From: Carideicomes alvinocaridis
GTDB lineage: Bacteria; Pseudomonadota; Alphaproteobacteria; Rhodobacterales; Rhodobacteraceae
DNA length: 34,835 nt
NCBI GenBank assembly: GCA_005473895.2
Contig: SRJI02000047.1
Location: forward strand, 1-34,835
Direction of reading: 5' to 3'
Below are positions 8,523 to 18,163 of this stretch, one piece after another; positions within the stretch are counted from its first letter, which is position 1, and every line of letters starts with the position of its first letter. Position numbers and translations under genes: made by a program. Under the pieces are notes generated by a model. That model saw only the letters and a list, made by a program, of their open reading frames with translations, searched no databases and was not told where the DNA came from.

Positions 8523-9416
8523 ATGCAAGCTATACCCGTGAGCCTTCGCCAGATCGACTATGTCATTACCGCCGCGGACACCGGCAGCACCGCCGCCGCC
8601 GCGCGGGTGTTGAACGTGTCGCAACCGTCAGTGTCGCTGGCGATTGCCAAGGTCGAGGAACACTTTGGCCGCCCGCTGTTTGCCCGCAGCGCAGGCCAAG
8701 GCATTGCCCCCACCGCGTTCGGGCTGCGCAAACTGGGCGCCTTGCGCAGCCTGCGCGCACAGGCGCAATCGGTGCTGGATCACAAAGACAGCGGGGCCGA
8801 GGTGCTGAACCTTGGCGTCTTTTCCACCCTTGGCCCACGCTATGCGCCCGCCTTGGTGGGCAGCTTTCAGAAAGTCGCGCCCGACGCCCGGATCGCACTG
8901 CACGAAGGCGATCTGGACCGCCTGACGCGCTGGCTGGAAAACGGGCGCATCGACCTCGCATTGATCTATGATTTCGGCCTGCCGTCGTCGCTTAAGATCA
9001 CACCGCTGGCCGATGTGCGGCCCTATGGGCTGGTTGCGCGGGCGCACCCTTTGGCGGGGCGCGGGACGGTTGCGATGGCGGATTTGCTGACCGATCCGCT
9101 GATCCTGATGAACCTGCCGCACAGCCGAAATTACTTCCTGACGCTGGCGCAGATGAACGGCATCCGGCCGCGCATCGCACATGAAACAAGCTCGGTCGAG
9201 ATGTTGCGGGCGATGGTTGCCAATCACATGGGTGTGGGGCTGGTTGCCACCGATATTGCGCAGGATACGGCCTGCGACGGTCAACCCGTCACGCGGCTGG
9301 AACTGTCAGACCCGCTTGTGCCGCATCGCATCGCGCTGGCCCGTGCGCCACATCCGCATACCGCGCCATTGGTGGCCGCGTTTCAGGATCATGTGGCAAG
9401 CGCCTTCAACCCCTGA
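8523..9416 (+). CDS. LysR-family transcriptional regulator
   Basis: A 297-residue LysR-type regulator. Residues about 7-66 form the winged helix-turn-helix (LRQIDYVITAADTGSTAAAARVLNVS split over the first helices, then QPSVSLAIAKVEEHFGRPLF), and residues about 90-295 form the periplasmic-binding-protein-like effector domain. Length is normal. It is divergent from the CaiB-type transferase/acyl-CoA dehydrogenase pair with 80 bp between start codons, the usual layout for a LysR protein controlling its neighbour. The effector is probably the substrate or a CoA intermediate of that pathway, but this is inference. The hutC regulator follows 91 bp downstream on the same strand. Confidence 0.92.
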   Translation: MQAIPVSLRQIDYVITAADTGSTAAAARVLNVSQPSVSLAIAKVEEHFGRPLFARSAGQGIAPTAFGLRKLGALRSLRAQAQSVLDHKDSGAEVLNLGVFSTLGPRYAPALVGSFQKVAPDARIALHEGDLDRLTRWLENGRIDLALIYDFGLPSSLKITPLADVRPYGLVARAHPLAGRGTVAMADLLTDPLILMNLPHSRNYFLTLAQMNGIRPRIAHETSSVEMLRAMVANHMGVGLVATDIAQDTACDGQPVTRLELSDPLVPHRIALARAPHPHTAPLVAAFQDHVASAFNP

Positions 9417-9442
9417 CACGCTATGTCTGGCCTTTTACGCCT

Positions 9443-9456
9443 TATGTCTATATCTT
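9443..9456. promoter_or_regulatory. Partial HutC-type operator before hutC
   Basis: The ten bases TATGTCTATA at 9443-9452 are identical to the left ten of the 14-bp palindrome between hutI and hutF. The right end here reads TCTT instead of CATA, so the dyad is incomplete. It lies 51 bp before the hutC start codon and is consistent with weak self-repression. Confidence 0.45.
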
Positions 9457-9507
9457 TTGAGAAAATCCGCCGGGATCACCCGGAACCGCACGGTCGAAAG
9501 GCACAGC

Positions 9508-10197
9508 ATGTCCATAACCTATCGCGAGGTGAAAGCCGATATCCTGCGCCAGATCACACAAGGCGAACTTGCCCCCGGCAGCTCGATGCCGAACGAGGTT
9601 GATCTGGCCGCAAGCTATGGCTGCGCGCGGGCGACTGTCAATCGGGCAATGCGCGAATTGGCGGATGACGGCATCATCGAACGCCGCCGCAAAGCTGGCA
9701 CGCGGGTCAGGCTGAACCCGATCCGGCAGGTGCGGCTGAACATTCCGATCGTCGGGCAAGAGATCGAGGAACTGGGCGCGGCCTATCGCTATGCGTTGGT
9801 GCACGGTCAGGCCGAACCCGCCCCGAACTGGCTGCGCGCGCGTATGGCGTTGAAGCGTGACGACCGGGTGTTGCATCTGACCTGCATGCACTATGCCGAT
9901 GGCGCGCCGTATCAGCACGAGGATCGCTGGATCAATCTAGACGCTTTGCCCGAGGCTGAACAGCATGATTTCTCGGATATCGGTCCCAACGAATGGCTGG
10001 TGTCGACCGTGCCGTTTACCGAGGCGCAGATCAGCTTTCACGCCGTTCAAGCCGACGCCACTATCGCGGATTATCTCGACTGCACCGAAGGCGATGCCCT
10101 GTTCCAGGCCGAGCGCATGACGTGGCTTGAGGGGCAGACGATCACTTTTGTGCAATTGACCTATCGCCGCGGCCACCGTCTGACGATGCAATACTGA
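9508..10197 (+). CDS. hutC: GntR/HutC-family transcriptional repressor of histidine utilisation
   Basis: This 229-residue protein has an N-terminal GntR winged helix-turn-helix (about residues 1-68: EVKADILRQITQGELAPGS, then PNEVDLAASYGCARATVNRA) and a C-terminal UTRA ligand-binding domain (about 85-228, ending in TYRRGHRLTMQY). HutC proteins repress hut genes and are released by urocanate. The reading frame remains open far upstream, overlapping the LysR gene, but the ATG at 9508 starts exactly at the conserved domain and has AAAGG in front of it. Its position between the LysR gene and hutU, and the shared palindromes, support HutC as the regulator of the locus. It is convergent with hutU. 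Confidence 0.88.
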   Translation: MSITYREVKADILRQITQGELAPGSSMPNEVDLAASYGCARATVNRAMRELADDGIIERRRKAGTRVRLNPIRQVRLNIPIVGQEIEELGAAYRYALVHGQAEPAPNWLRARMALKRDDRVLHLTCMHYADGAPYQHEDRWINLDALPEAEQHDFSDIGPNEWLVSTVPFTEAQISFHAVQADATIADYLDCTEGDALFQAERMTWLEGQTITFVQLTYRRGHRLTMQY

Positions 10198-10205
10198 CCG
10201 AGCGT

Positions 10206-10237
10206 GAAAAAGCCTGCGCGGAGTGCTCCGCACAGGC
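10206..10237 (-). terminator. Rho-independent terminator after hutU
   Basis: Read on the minus strand, a stem of GCCTG-x-GCGGAG paired with CTCCGC-x-CAGGC (one internal mismatch, two-base loop, 10212-10237) is followed by TTTTTC (10211-10206). It lies 39 bp past the hutU stop and closes the hutIHGU operon. It may also slow transcription from hutC, though the T-tract is only on the hutU side. Confidence 0.8.
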
Positions 10238-10275
10238 CATTGGTTACTTGCCCCAAGATGGGTAAACGCCCTGAA

Positions 10276-11943
10276 TCAAAGGATTGCCGGCAGGTTCAAA
10301 CCATTCTCGCGGGCGCAGTCTTTGGCGTCGTCATAGCCCGCATCGGCGTGGCGCATGACGCCCGTGGCCGGGTCGTTCCACAAGACACGCTCGATCCGGC
10401 GGTCTGCATCTTCAGTGCCGTCACAGCAGATCACCATGCCCGAGTGTTGACTGAAACCCATGCCGACGCCGCCACCATGGTGCAGTGAAACCCAGGTTGC
10501 GCCAGATGCGGTATTGAGCAGCGCGTTCAGTAGCGGCCAGTCCGACACCGCATCCGAGCCATCCAGCATCGCCTCGGTTTCGCGATTGGGCGATGCGACT
10601 GAGCCTGAGTCCAGATGGTCGCGTCCGATTACGATCGGGGCTTTCAATTCGCCATTGCGCACCATTTCGTTGAACGCCAGGCCCAGCTTGTGACGCACGC
10701 CCAGACCGACCCAGCAAATCCGCGCGGGCAGCCCCTGAAACGCGATCCGCTCGCGCGCCATATCCAGCCAGTTGTGCAGGTGGCTGTCCTCGGCCAGGAT
10801 TTCCTTCACCTTGGCGTCGGTCTTGTAGATGTCTTCCGGGTCGCCCGACAGGGCCGCCCAACGGAACGGACCGATGCCACGGCAGAACAGCGGGCGGATA
10901 TAGGCGGGCACGAAGCCGGGGAAGTCGAATGCATTGTCCAGCCCCTCTTCCAGCGCCATCTGGCGGATGTTGTTGCCGTAATCGACGGTCGGAATACCGG
11001 CGGCATGGAAATCAACCATCGCCTTGACCTGCACCATCATCGAGGCACGCGCGGCCTTTTCAACAGCTTTTGGGTCGCTTTCGCGCTTTTCGCGCCATTG
11101 GGCCATCGTCCAACCCTGCGGCAGATAGCCGTTTACGGGATCATGGGCACTGGTCTGGTCGGTGACGATATCAGGGCGGATGCCGCGCTTGATCAACTCG
11201 GGATACACATCGGCGGCGTTGCCCAGAAGCGCGACCGATTTGGCCTCACCGGCAGCGGTCCAGCGTTCGATCATCGCAAGCGCCTCGTCCAGACTGTCGG
11301 TCTTTTCGTCCACGTAGCGGGTGCGGAGGCGGAAGTCGATGCTGTCGGGGTTGCATTCGACCGCCAGACAGCAGGCCCCGGCCATCACAGCCGCCAGCGG
11401 TTGCGCCCCGCCCATGCCACCCAGACCGCCGGTCAGGATCCACTTGCCCTTCAGGTCGCCACCGTAATGCTGACGCCCCGCTTCGACAAAGGTCTCATAG
11501 GTGCCCTGCACGATACCTTGCGAGCCGATATAGATCCAGGAACCCGCTGTCATCTGGCCATACATCGCCAGACCCTTCTTATCCAGCTCGTTAAAATGAT
11601 CCCACGTCGCCCAATGCGGCACGAGGTTTGAGTTGGCGATCAGAACGCGCGGCGCATCCTTGTGCGTCGGGAACACCCCGACAGGCTTGCCTGATTGCAC
11701 CAGAAGGGTCTGGTCTTCTTCCAGGTCCCGCAAGGTGGCGACGATCTTGTCGAAATCGTCCCATGTGCGCGCGGCGCGCCCAATGCCGCCATACACAACC
11801 AGCTCATGCGGGTTTTCGGCCACGTCGGGGTGCAGGTTGTTCATCAACATCCGCAGGGGCGCTTCGGTGGTCCAGTGCTTGGCCGTCATTTCGGTGCCGG
11901 TTGCGGGATAGATGTCGCGGGTGTTCTTGCGCGGATCGCTCAT
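10276..11943 (-). CDS. hutU: Urocanate hydratase (urocanase)
   Basis: HutU converts urocanate plus water to 4-imidazolone-5-propionate, the second step of histidine breakdown, using a tightly bound NAD+. The 555-residue length is normal for the family. Conserved stretches are easily seen: [85 protein letters not shown] and [17 protein letters not shown]. It is the last gene of the operon, its ATG overlapping the hutG stop by 4 bp, and a terminator follows. No damage to conserved regions was noticed. Confidence 0.97.
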   Translation of the reverse strand: MSDPRKNTRDIYPATGTEMTAKHWTTEAPLRMLMNNLHPDVAENPHELVVYGGIGRAARTWDDFDKIVATLRDLEEDQTLLVQSGKPVGVFPTHKDAPRVLIANSNLVPHWATWDHFNELDKKGLAMYGQMTAGSWIYIGSQGIVQGTYETFVEAGRQHYGGDLKGKWILTGGLGGMGGAQPLAAVMAGACCLAVECNPDSIDFRLRTRYVDEKTDSLDEALAMIERWTAAGEAKSVALLGNAADVYPELIKRGIRPDIVTDQTSAHDPVNGYLPQGWTMAQWREKRESDPKAVEKAARASMMVQVKAMVDFHAAGIPTVDYGNNIRQMALEEGLDNAFDFPGFVPAYIRPLFCRGIGPFRWAALSGDPEDIYKTDAKVKEILAEDSHLHNWLDMARERIAFQGLPARICWVGLGVRHKLGLAFNEMVRNGELKAPIVIGRDHLDSGSVASPNRETEAMLDGSDAVSDWPLLNALLNTASGATWVSLHHGGGVGMGFSQHSGMVICCDGTEDADRRIERVLWNDPATGVMRHADAGYDDAKDCARENGLNLPAIL

Positions 11944-12740
11944 GATGTTCCTTTCAGATCAGGTGCCAGATCGGCCAGAGTTGTCAGAATGGTTTTCAAA
12001 TACCCGCGCAGCCGCGCGGATTTTTCGGTGTCATAGGTCCAGGGCGCAGCCTCGTCCTTCAGATAGGTGCTTTGTGCCAGCTCCATCTGAATTGCGTGCA
12101 GCCCGTCCGCCGGTCGTCCGTAATGGCGCGTTGTCCAGCCGCCCTTGAAGCGGCCGTTGGTGACGCTGGAATAGCCCTCTGCCATCTCGCACAGGTTCTG
12201 AACAGCGGCTTCGATCTCTGGGGCGCAAGTGGTGCCCAGATTGGTGCCAATGTTGAAATCGGGGAGCGTGCCGTCGAACAGAAACGGGATGTGCGACCGG
12301 ATCGAGTGGCAATCATACAGGATCGCAACCCCGTGCAGGTCACGCACCCGCTCAAGCTCGGCCTCAAGGGCTTCGTGATAGGGCGCATGGAAGGCTTGGC
12401 GACGGGCCTCGACCTCATCCTTGGTGGGGGGTGTGTTCCAGATATCCTGCCCGTCGAAATCGGTCAGCGGCACCAGCCCGGTGGTGTTCTGACCGGGATA
12501 GAGCGATACGCCCGATGGGTCGCGGTTGGCGTCGATCACGTAACGATGGAAGGTTGCGCGGACCGTGGTCGCGCCGGGCAGCAGCCCGTCATAAAGCGTG
12601 TGGATGTGCCAATCCGTGTCGTCCAGCCCCTGCCCCCGCGCGTTCAGCCGCGCCTTGATGTCGGCGGGCACGTGTGTGCCAGTATGGGGCAGGCCCAGCA
12701 CGATGGGGCTGTCGCCCCGGTGGATTTCAACGGGGGTCAT
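11940..12740 (-). CDS. hutG: N-formylglutamate deformylase
   Basis: This 266-residue protein belongs to the N-formylglutamate amidohydrolase family and should release formate from N-formyl-L-glutamate to give glutamate. The N terminus has the family motif [13 protein letters not shown], followed by [27 protein letters not shown] and [16 protein letters not shown], which hold the likely metal and substrate ligands, and [11 protein letters not shown] near the end. With HutF in the same locus this gives the five-step pathway through formylglutamate rather than the one-step formiminoglutamase route. It overlaps hutH upstream and hutU downstream by 4 bp each, so expression is tightly coupled. Confidence 0.94.
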   Translation of the reverse strand: MTPVEIHRGDSPIVLGLPHTGTHVPADIKARLNARGQGLDDTDWHIHTLYDGLLPGATTVRATFHRYVIDANRDPSGVSLYPGQNTTGLVPLTDFDGQDIWNTPPTKDEVEARRQAFHAPYHEALEAELERVRDLHGVAILYDCHSIRSHIPFLFDGTLPDFNIGTNLGTTCAPEIEAAVQNLCEMAEGYSSVTNGRFKGGWTTRHYGRPADGLHAIQMELAQSTYLKDEAAPWTYDTEKSARLRGYLKTILTTLADLAPDLKGTS

Positions 12741-14275
12741 GGGTGAAGCTCCGGCATGTGGGTGTTTGTGGCGGCCACAATCGCGTTGGATGCGATCAGC
12801 GCTGCCGCTTTTTCCAAGTCAGGCGCAAGGTAACGGTCGTCGCCCAGCGTTTCGACCTGTTCGCGCACGGCGGCGATCACGGATGCCAGCGGCGCACTTG
12901 TCTCCAGCGGGGCGCGGAATTCGACACCCTGCGCGGCGCACAGAAGCTCGACGCCAAGGATACGTTCCAGATTGGCGACCATGCGCGACAGGCGCACCGC
13001 GCCGTGGGCGGCCATGCTGACGTGATCTTCCTGATTGGCCGAGGTGGGCGTTGAATCCGTCACGCAGGGGTTGGCCAGATGCTTGTTTTCGCTCATCAAC
13101 GCGGCGGTGGTCACTTCGGCAATCATATAGCCCGAGTTCAGCCCCGGATTGGGCGTCAGGAACGGCGGCAGATCGTGGCTGAGCACCGGATCCACGATCA
13201 GGGCAATCCGGCGCTGCGCAATCGCGCCGATCTCGGCAATTGCCAGCGCGATCATGTCAGCGGCAAAGCCCACGGGTTCGGCGTGGAAGTTCCCGCCCGA
13301 GACAATCAGCCCGGCTTCGCTCAGCACCAGCGGGTTATCGGTGGCGGCGTTCGCCTCGATCTCTAACGTGCGCGCCGCCATGCGCAGCATGTCCATCGCA
13401 GCCCCCGTCACCTGCGGCTGGCAGCGGATGCAATAGGGGTCTTGCACGCGCGTATCGCCTTCGCGGTGGCTTTCGCGAATGACCGAGCCATCCAGAAGCG
13501 CGCGCATGGTCGCGGCGGCTTCGATCTGGCCTGCATGGCCGCGTAAGCTGTGAATTTCGGGTTGCAACGGCGCGGTCGATCCCATGATCGCGTCCGTGGA
13601 CATGGCCGATGTGACCAAAGCCGAGCACATCGCCCGCCACGCGCCAAAAAGGCCGATCAGGGCATAGGCGGTGGTGAATTGCGTGCCGTTGATCAGGGCC
13701 AGCCCCTCTTTCGCGCCCAGCACGATGGGGGTCAGGCCTGCGCGGCGCAACGCCTCGGCCCCCGGCAGAACCTTGCCTTCGAACGTCGCTTCGCCGTGGC
13801 CGATCATTGCCGCTGCCATATGCGCCAGCGGGGCCAGATCGCCGGACGCGCCGACCGATCCCTGCACCGGGATCACCGGCGTGACGCCCTGCGCCAGCAT
13901 CCCTTCCAGCAGTTCGACCAGCTCCATCCGCACGCCGGACGCACCGCGCCCCAGCGACAGCAGTTTCAGCGCCATCATCAGGCGGGCGTGGGGTTCGGGG
14001 ATCGCCTCGCCCACGCCGCAGCAATGGGACAGGATCAGGTTGCGTTGCAGGGTGGCAGTGTCGGACGGGTCAATCTTGACCGAGGCCAGTTTGCCAAAGC
14101 CGGTGTTCACGCCGTAAACCGCGTCCGTCCCATTGGCCGCGTCAGCAATCTGTGCCTGCGCCGCACGGATGCCGTCATGGCAAGCCGGATCAAGGCGCAC
14201 GGCAAGCCCGTCGCGCCAGATCATTTCCAGATCGGCCAGAGTGCTGGCGCCGGGTGTCAGGGTCAGTGTGGTCAT
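12737..14275 (-). CDS. hutH: Histidine ammonia-lyase
   Basis: HutH removes ammonia from L-histidine to form trans-urocanate, the entry step of the pathway. The 512-residue enzyme carries the Ala143-Ser144-Gly145 triplet ([15 protein letters not shown]) that cyclises into the MIO electrophile, and the [11 protein letters not shown] loop near residue 54 that holds the active-site tyrosine. The ATG at 14275 overlaps the hutI stop by 4 bp; an in-frame extension upstream lies inside hutI and is not expected to be used. It is the second gene of the hutI-hutH-hutG-hutU operon. Confidence 0.97.
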   Translation of the reverse strand: MTTLTLTPGASTLADLEMIWRDGLAVRLDPACHDGIRAAQAQIADAANGTDAVYGVNTGFGKLASVKIDPSDTATLQRNLILSHCCGVGEAIPEPHARLMMALKLLSLGRGASGVRMELVELLEGMLAQGVTPVIPVQGSVGASGDLAPLAHMAAAMIGHGEATFEGKVLPGAEALRRAGLTPIVLGAKEGLALINGTQFTTAYALIGLFGAWRAMCSALVTSAMSTDAIMGSTAPLQPEIHSLRGHAGQIEAAATMRALLDGSVIRESHREGDTRVQDPYCIRCQPQVTGAAMDMLRMAARTLEIEANAATDNPLVLSEAGLIVSGGNFHAEPVGFAADMIALAIAEIGAIAQRRIALIVDPVLSHDLPPFLTPNPGLNSGYMIAEVTTAALMSENKHLANPCVTDSTPTSANQEDHVSMAAHGAVRLSRMVANLERILGVELLCAAQGVEFRAPLETSAPLASVIAAVREQVETLGDDRYLAPDLEKAAALIASNAIVAATNTHMPELHP

Positions 14276-15483
14276 GCGATTTCTCCGGTGATACGAAACG
14301 CCAACGGATTGAAGCCGATGCGATAAGACAGTTCTGCCGGTTCGGCGATGTCCCAAACGGCTAGATCAGCCACCTGACCGGGCGCAATCGTGCCCAGATC
14401 CGTCAGCCCCAGCGCGGCGGCGGCGTGTTGCGTGACGCCGCGCAGCGCTTCTTCTGGTGTCATGCGAAACAGGGTGCAGCCCATGTTCATCGTCAGCAGG
14501 ATCGAGTTCAGCGGAGAGGTGCCGGGATTCAAATCCGTCGCGAGCGCAATCGGCACCCCATGCTTGCGCAGAAGATCAAGCGGGGGCTGCTGGGTTTCAC
14601 GCAGGGTGTAGAACGCACCGGGCAGGATCACGGCCACGGTGCCAGCGTCCGCCATCGCGCGCACGCCGGGTTCGTCCAGATACTCGATATGGTCCGCCGA
14701 CAACGCGCCATAGCTTGCCGCCAATTTCGCGCCGCCCAGATTGGACAGTTGTTCGGCGTGCAGTTTCACCGGCAGGCCAAGGTAGCGGGCCACGTCAAAC
14801 GCGCGGGCGATCTGGGCGGGCTGAAAGGCGATGCCTTCGCAGAACCCGTCCACCGCATCCACCAGCCCTTCGGCGTGGGCGGCGCGCAGGGCGGGGATGC
14901 AGACCTCGTCAATATAGTCATCGTCACGACCGGCATATTCGGCGGGCGTGGCGTGGGCGCCAAGGAAGGTGGTCTTGACGCGGATGGGGCGCTGGTCGGC
15001 AATCATCCGTGCGACACGCAGCATCCGAAGCTCGGTCTCCGTGTCCAGACCATAGCCCGATTTGATTTCGATGGTCGTCACGCCTTCGGCGATCAGCACG
15101 TCAACGCGGCGCAAGGCCTGCGCCAGCAACTCGTCCTCGCTGGCCGCGCGGGTGGCCGTGACGGTCGACACGATGCCACCCCCGGCGCGCGCGACTTCTT
15201 CATAGCTGGCCCCGTTCAGGCGCATTTCGAATTCGACCGCGCGGTCGCCGCCATGCACGATATGGGTGTGACAGTCGATCAGGCCGGGTGTCACCACGCG
15301 CCCGCCCAGCGACCGTTGATCCAGTCCGGCAAAATCTGCTGGCACGTCTGTCTGAGGCCCGACCCAAGCGATTTTGCCATCCTGAATGGCGATCGCTGCG
15401 TCGCGGATCATCCCATAGGGCGCATCGCCATGCGCCATGGTTGCTACGTGCAGATCGGTCAAAAGCTGGAGCATCGCCGTCAT
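14272..15483 (-). CDS. hutI: Imidazolonepropionase
   Basis: HutI hydrolyses 4-imidazolone-5-propionate to N-formimino-L-glutamate, the third step. It is a 403-residue amidohydrolase with the metal motif CHTHIVHGG (His72, His74), a middle segment KLHAEQL contributing another metal histidine, and [11 protein letters not shown] carrying the catalytic Asp. The long open frame continues far upstream into the hutF region, but the real start is the ATG at 15483, eight bases after AAAGGA and at the point where family similarity begins. It is the first gene of the minus-strand hut operon, divergent from hutF with a palindromic operator in the gap, and overlaps hutH by 4 bp. Confidence 0.96.
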   Translation of the reverse strand: MTAMLQLLTDLHVATMAHGDAPYGMIRDAAIAIQDGKIAWVGPQTDVPADFAGLDQRSLGGRVVTPGLIDCHTHIVHGGDRAVEFEMRLNGASYEEVARAGGGIVSTVTATRAASEDELLAQALRRVDVLIAEGVTTIEIKSGYGLDTETELRMLRVARMIADQRPIRVKTTFLGAHATPAEYAGRDDDYIDEVCIPALRAAHAEGLVDAVDGFCEGIAFQPAQIARAFDVARYLGLPVKLHAEQLSNLGGAKLAASYGALSADHIEYLDEPGVRAMADAGTVAVILPGAFYTLRETQQPPLDLLRKHGVPIALATDLNPGTSPLNSILLTMNMGCTLFRMTPEEALRGVTQHAAAALGLTDLGTIAPGQVADLAVWDIAEPAELSYRIGFNPLAFRITGEIA

Positions 15484-15525
15484 AAGATCGGTCCTTTTCG
15501 CGAAGTTTCGCCTTTTCTGGTATAA

Positions 15526-15554
15526 TTTTATGTGCAATATGTCTATACATAAAA
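15526..15554. promoter_or_regulatory. HutC operator in the hutI/hutF divergent promoter
   Basis: A 14-bp palindrome, TATGT-CTAT-ACATA, lies at 15538-15551, and an outer inverted repeat TTTTATGT (15526-15533) / ACATAAAA (15547-15554) partly overlaps it. A TATAAT box-like sequence precedes it at 15521-15526. The site is 25 bp before hutF and 54 bp before hutI, well placed to repress both. The GT-N4-AC core suits GntR/HutC proteins, and the same arms recur before the TRAP operon. Confidence 0.7.
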
Positions 15555-15576
15555 TGAAATACACAGGATAAAAACC

Positions 15577-16935
15577 ATGATCCACGCCCGTCAGGCCTTG
15601 CTCGCGTCCGGTTGGGCGCAGGATGTCCGCATCACCCTTAAAGATGGCCGCATTGATCAGATCGCGCCCAATACGGCTGCCCAGACGGGGGACATGCGCG
15701 TTGATACGCTGCTGCCCGCCTTGGGCAACCTGCACTCGCACACGTTCCAGCGCGCGATGGCGGGCATGACCGAGCTGCGCAAGGCCGGGCGCGACAGTTT
15801 CTGGACATGGCGCAAGCTGATGTATCGCTTCATGGACCGCCTGACCCCGGAGCAGATCGAGGCCATCGCCGCGCTTGTTTTCGTCGAAATGCAGGAGGCC
15901 GGGTATGCCAGCGTGGGCGAGTTTCACTATGTCCACCACCAGCGCGGCGGCGCGCCCTATGATGCGCTGGCCGAATTGTCGCTGCGGGTGATGGCGGCGG
16001 CGGGCGAGACCGGCATCGGGCTGACCCATCTGCCGGTGCTGTATACCTATGGCGGGGCGGGCAAGGTGGCGCTGGCCGAAGGGCAGATGCGCTTTGGCAA
16101 TGATGTCGACCGCTTTGCCGATCTGGTGCAAGGGGCGCGTGCGGGGCTTTCCGCCCTGCCCGATGACGCCCGCGTGGGCATCGCGCCGCATTCGTTGCGC
16201 GCCACATCCCCCGACGATCTGGCCCGTGCGCTGGCGGATCATCAGGGCGGGCCGGTGCATATCCACATCTCGGAACAGCCCAAGGAAGTCGAGGACATCC
16301 AGAATTGGCTGGGCGCACGTCCTGTCGAGTGGCTTTTGGCCAATGCCCCCGTCGACGCGGGCTGGTGCCTGATCCACGCCACCCACATGACCGAGGGCGA
16401 GACCCGCGCGATGGCAGCCTCCGGCGCGGTCGCGGGCCTGTGCCCCATTACAGAAGCGAACCTTGGCGATGGCCCCTTCAACGGCCCCACCTTCCTTGAG
16501 GCTGGCGGCGCGTTCGGCGTCGGGTCGGACAGCAACGTCAATATCTCGCTGACTGAAGAACTGCGCACGCTGGAATATTCCCAACGTCTGCGCGACGTGG
16601 CACGCAACGTGATGGTAGTCCGCGAAGGCTCGGTCGGGGCAACGCTTTACACAGGTGCGGCCCGCGGCGGCGCGCAGGCTTTGGGCCGCGACGCGGGCGA
16701 GATTGCGCCGGGGCGTTTGGCAGATTTGGTCGCCATCGACAGCACTGACCCCACATTGTGCGCCCTGAAACCTGACCAGATCCTTGACGGTCTGTGTTTC
16801 GCGGCGAAAGACACCGTCATCACTGACCTGTGGTCTGCCGGGCGGCACAATGTGACTGGCGGGCGGCACATCGCGCGCGACGCGGTGGTCGCGCGGTATC
16901 GCAGTGCGGTCGCGGACCTGCTCGCCTCGCTTTAG
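15577..16935 (+). CDS. hutF: Formimidoylglutamate deiminase
   Basis: HutF deaminates N-formimino-L-glutamate to N-formyl-L-glutamate and ammonia, the fourth step in organisms that use the five-step pathway. The 452-residue amidohydrolase shows the metal motif [12 protein letters not shown] (His53, His55), the substrate-region [26 protein letters not shown] with a further metal histidine, IHATHM and [12 protein letters not shown] with the catalytic Asp. The start has AGGA upstream. It is divergent from hutI across the putative HutC operator, and its stop codon overlaps that of convergent hutD. Confidence 0.96.
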   Translation: MIHARQALLASGWAQDVRITLKDGRIDQIAPNTAAQTGDMRVDTLLPALGNLHSHTFQRAMAGMTELRKAGRDSFWTWRKLMYRFMDRLTPEQIEAIAALVFVEMQEAGYASVGEFHYVHHQRGGAPYDALAELSLRVMAAAGETGIGLTHLPVLYTYGGAGKVALAEGQMRFGNDVDRFADLVQGARAGLSALPDDARVGIAPHSLRATSPDDLARALADHQGGPVHIHISEQPKEVEDIQNWLGARPVEWLLANAPVDAGWCLIHATHMTEGETRAMAASGAVAGLCPITEANLGDGPFNGPTFLEAGGAFGVGSDSNVNISLTEELRTLEYSQRLRDVARNVMVVREGSVGATLYTGAARGGAQALGRDAGEIAPGRLADLVAIDSTDPTLCALKPDQILDGLCFAAKDTVITDLWSAGRHNVTGGRHIARDAVVARYRSAVADLLASL

Positions 16936-17477
16936 TCTTTAGGGCGCAGGGTGATGGTCAGTGCGACCGCATCCTGCGCCAGATCGAAACGCAACGGCGC
17001 GTCGGTGCGGATCGCCGTGTCGCCCACGTCCAAAGCCTTGCCTTCCACCGACGCGGTGCCCGCGATCACATGCAGCACACAGGTCTGCCCGGCTTGCCCG
17101 ACCTTATACGTGCCAGCATCGCGCAGGGTCTGCGCATCGCCTTCGCACCGCGCGGTGTCGAACATCAGGTTGAAATCACGGATCGGGCCTTGGGTCAGCG
17201 TGGCCGTGACGGGTGCCCCTCCGTCGAACCGCACGGGCTGCGCATAACCCGCCTGCAGATCGCCATCCGGCCCATGCAGCACCATGCCATCGCCCTGAAT
17301 GACCGTCAGGATACGCGTCAGGCCCGGAAAGATGGAAAAAGCCCCGTCGCCATCCACATCCGCCATGCTCAGCCGCCACAAAGTGCCCGTTTTATCCTGT
17401 TCTTTGGCGATATTGCGTGTGATCCCGCCACCGTTTTTCCAAGGTGTTTCCACCAAGTCGCATTGCCGAAAAATCAT
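16932..17477 (-). CDS. hutD: HutD/Ves-family cupin protein
   Basis: This 181-residue protein belongs to the HutD/Ves family, cupin-fold proteins often found in hut loci. They are thought to protect or modulate the pathway, but the biochemical role is not settled. The family opening (residues 1-22, with [12 protein letters not shown]) and the [18 protein letters not shown] and [11 protein letters not shown] segments are visible. The ATG at 17477 coincides with the conserved start and has a GA-rich site upstream; the frame stays open for 38 more codons without similarity. It is convergent with hutF with overlapping stop codons. DNA upstream of its start belongs to a helicase remnant, so its native promoter may have been lost or replaced. 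Confidence 0.88.
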   Translation of the reverse strand: MIFRQCDLVETPWKNGGGITRNIAKEQDKTGTLWRLSMADVDGDGAFSIFPGLTRILTVIQGDGMVLHGPDGDLQAGYAQPVRFDGGAPVTATLTQGPIRDFNLMFDTARCEGDAQTLRDAGTYKVGQAGQTCVLHVIAGTASVEGKALDVGDTAIRTDAPLRFDLAQDAVALTITLRPKD

Positions 17478-17480
17478 GAT

Positions 17481-17729
17481 CTCTCTACGCAAAACTCGCT
17501 TAAGCGCCTCATTTTTAATACTCTCACGCCGACAGAACCACTTCACGACGAGTCCCATTTTACTATTGAGGACGCTCTTGATCCTCACCAAGCGAATCCC
17601 AATCCGTCTGCAAGCTTCAGGGAAATATCGGTTGGATGCAAGAAAGACACAGCCATTGACTGGAGGCCAATACCATCGACGTTAAGCCGGCAAACGATTG
17701 GCGACGTCAGCCTTTGCGTTTCTGATCAT
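17481..17729 (+). pseudogene. Helicase gene remnant, part left of the insertion sequence
   Basis: The plus-strand frame here (ending IGDVSLCVSDH at 17729) joins in frame, once the insertion sequence and one CTAG copy are removed, to LADLAFNEALDRSLW on the other side. It therefore appears to be an inner part of the helicase described at 18563-20164. The first half or more of the gene, including the Walker A and DEAD-type motifs, is missing because the remnant abuts the hutD start codon. Exactly where helicase similarity begins cannot be told by eye; I set the left limit at the hutD boundary. Confidence 0.5.
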
Positions 17730-17795
17730 CTAGGGTCAGGATGCATTGATTTCGGTCGCACTGCGTGATTCACGGCTCCGAAAAGGAGCGGCGAC

Positions 17796-18143
17796 ATGAG
17801 TGATATTTTCTGGCTGACCGACGAGCAGATGGCCAAGCTGGCACCTTTCTTCCCGAAGTCTCACGGCAAGCCAAGGGTCGATGACAGACGGGTCTTGAGC
17901 GGGATTATCTTCATCAACCGCAATGGCTTGCGCTGGCGCGACGCGCCCGAAGTCTACGGACCCCACAAGACGCTATACAGCCGCTGGAAGCGTTGGAGTG
18001 AAAAGGGCATCTTCGCCAAGATGATGGCTGGGCTGGCGGCGGGACACGGCGAGCAGATGACCGTGATGATCGACGCGACATACCTCAAGGCTCACCGAAC
18101 GGCGACCAGCATGGCCGCCAAAAAGGGGGGCGTGGTCGCCTGA
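17796..18143 (+). CDS. IS5-family transposase, first frame (orfA)
   Basis: The 115-residue first frame holds the N-terminal helix-turn-helix-like domain (WLTDEQMAKLAPFFP, GLRWRDAPEVYGPHKTLYSRWKRW) and the first catalytic aspartate in VMIDATYLKAH. It has a strong AAAGGAG site upstream. Its 3' end contains A5G6C at 18120-18131; the phase gives the heptamer G_GGG_GGC (18125-18131). A -1 slip there enters the second frame and would produce a full DDE transposase of about 250 residues. Without the slip, translation ends at the TGA at 18143. Confidence 0.85.
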   Translation: MSDIFWLTDEQMAKLAPFFPKSHGKPRVDDRRVLSGIIFINRNGLRWRDAPEVYGPHKTLYSRWKRWSEKGIFAKMMAGLAAGHGEQMTVMIDATYLKAHRTATSMAAKKGGVVA

Positions 18144-18163
18144 TTGGTCGGACCAAAGGCGGC

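Noticed and set aside
14272-16869. A single 865-residue minus-strand frame
   Set aside because: Only the last 403 codons are hutI. The upstream part is antisense to hutF and shows no family similarity, while a good start and ribosome-binding site exist at 15483.
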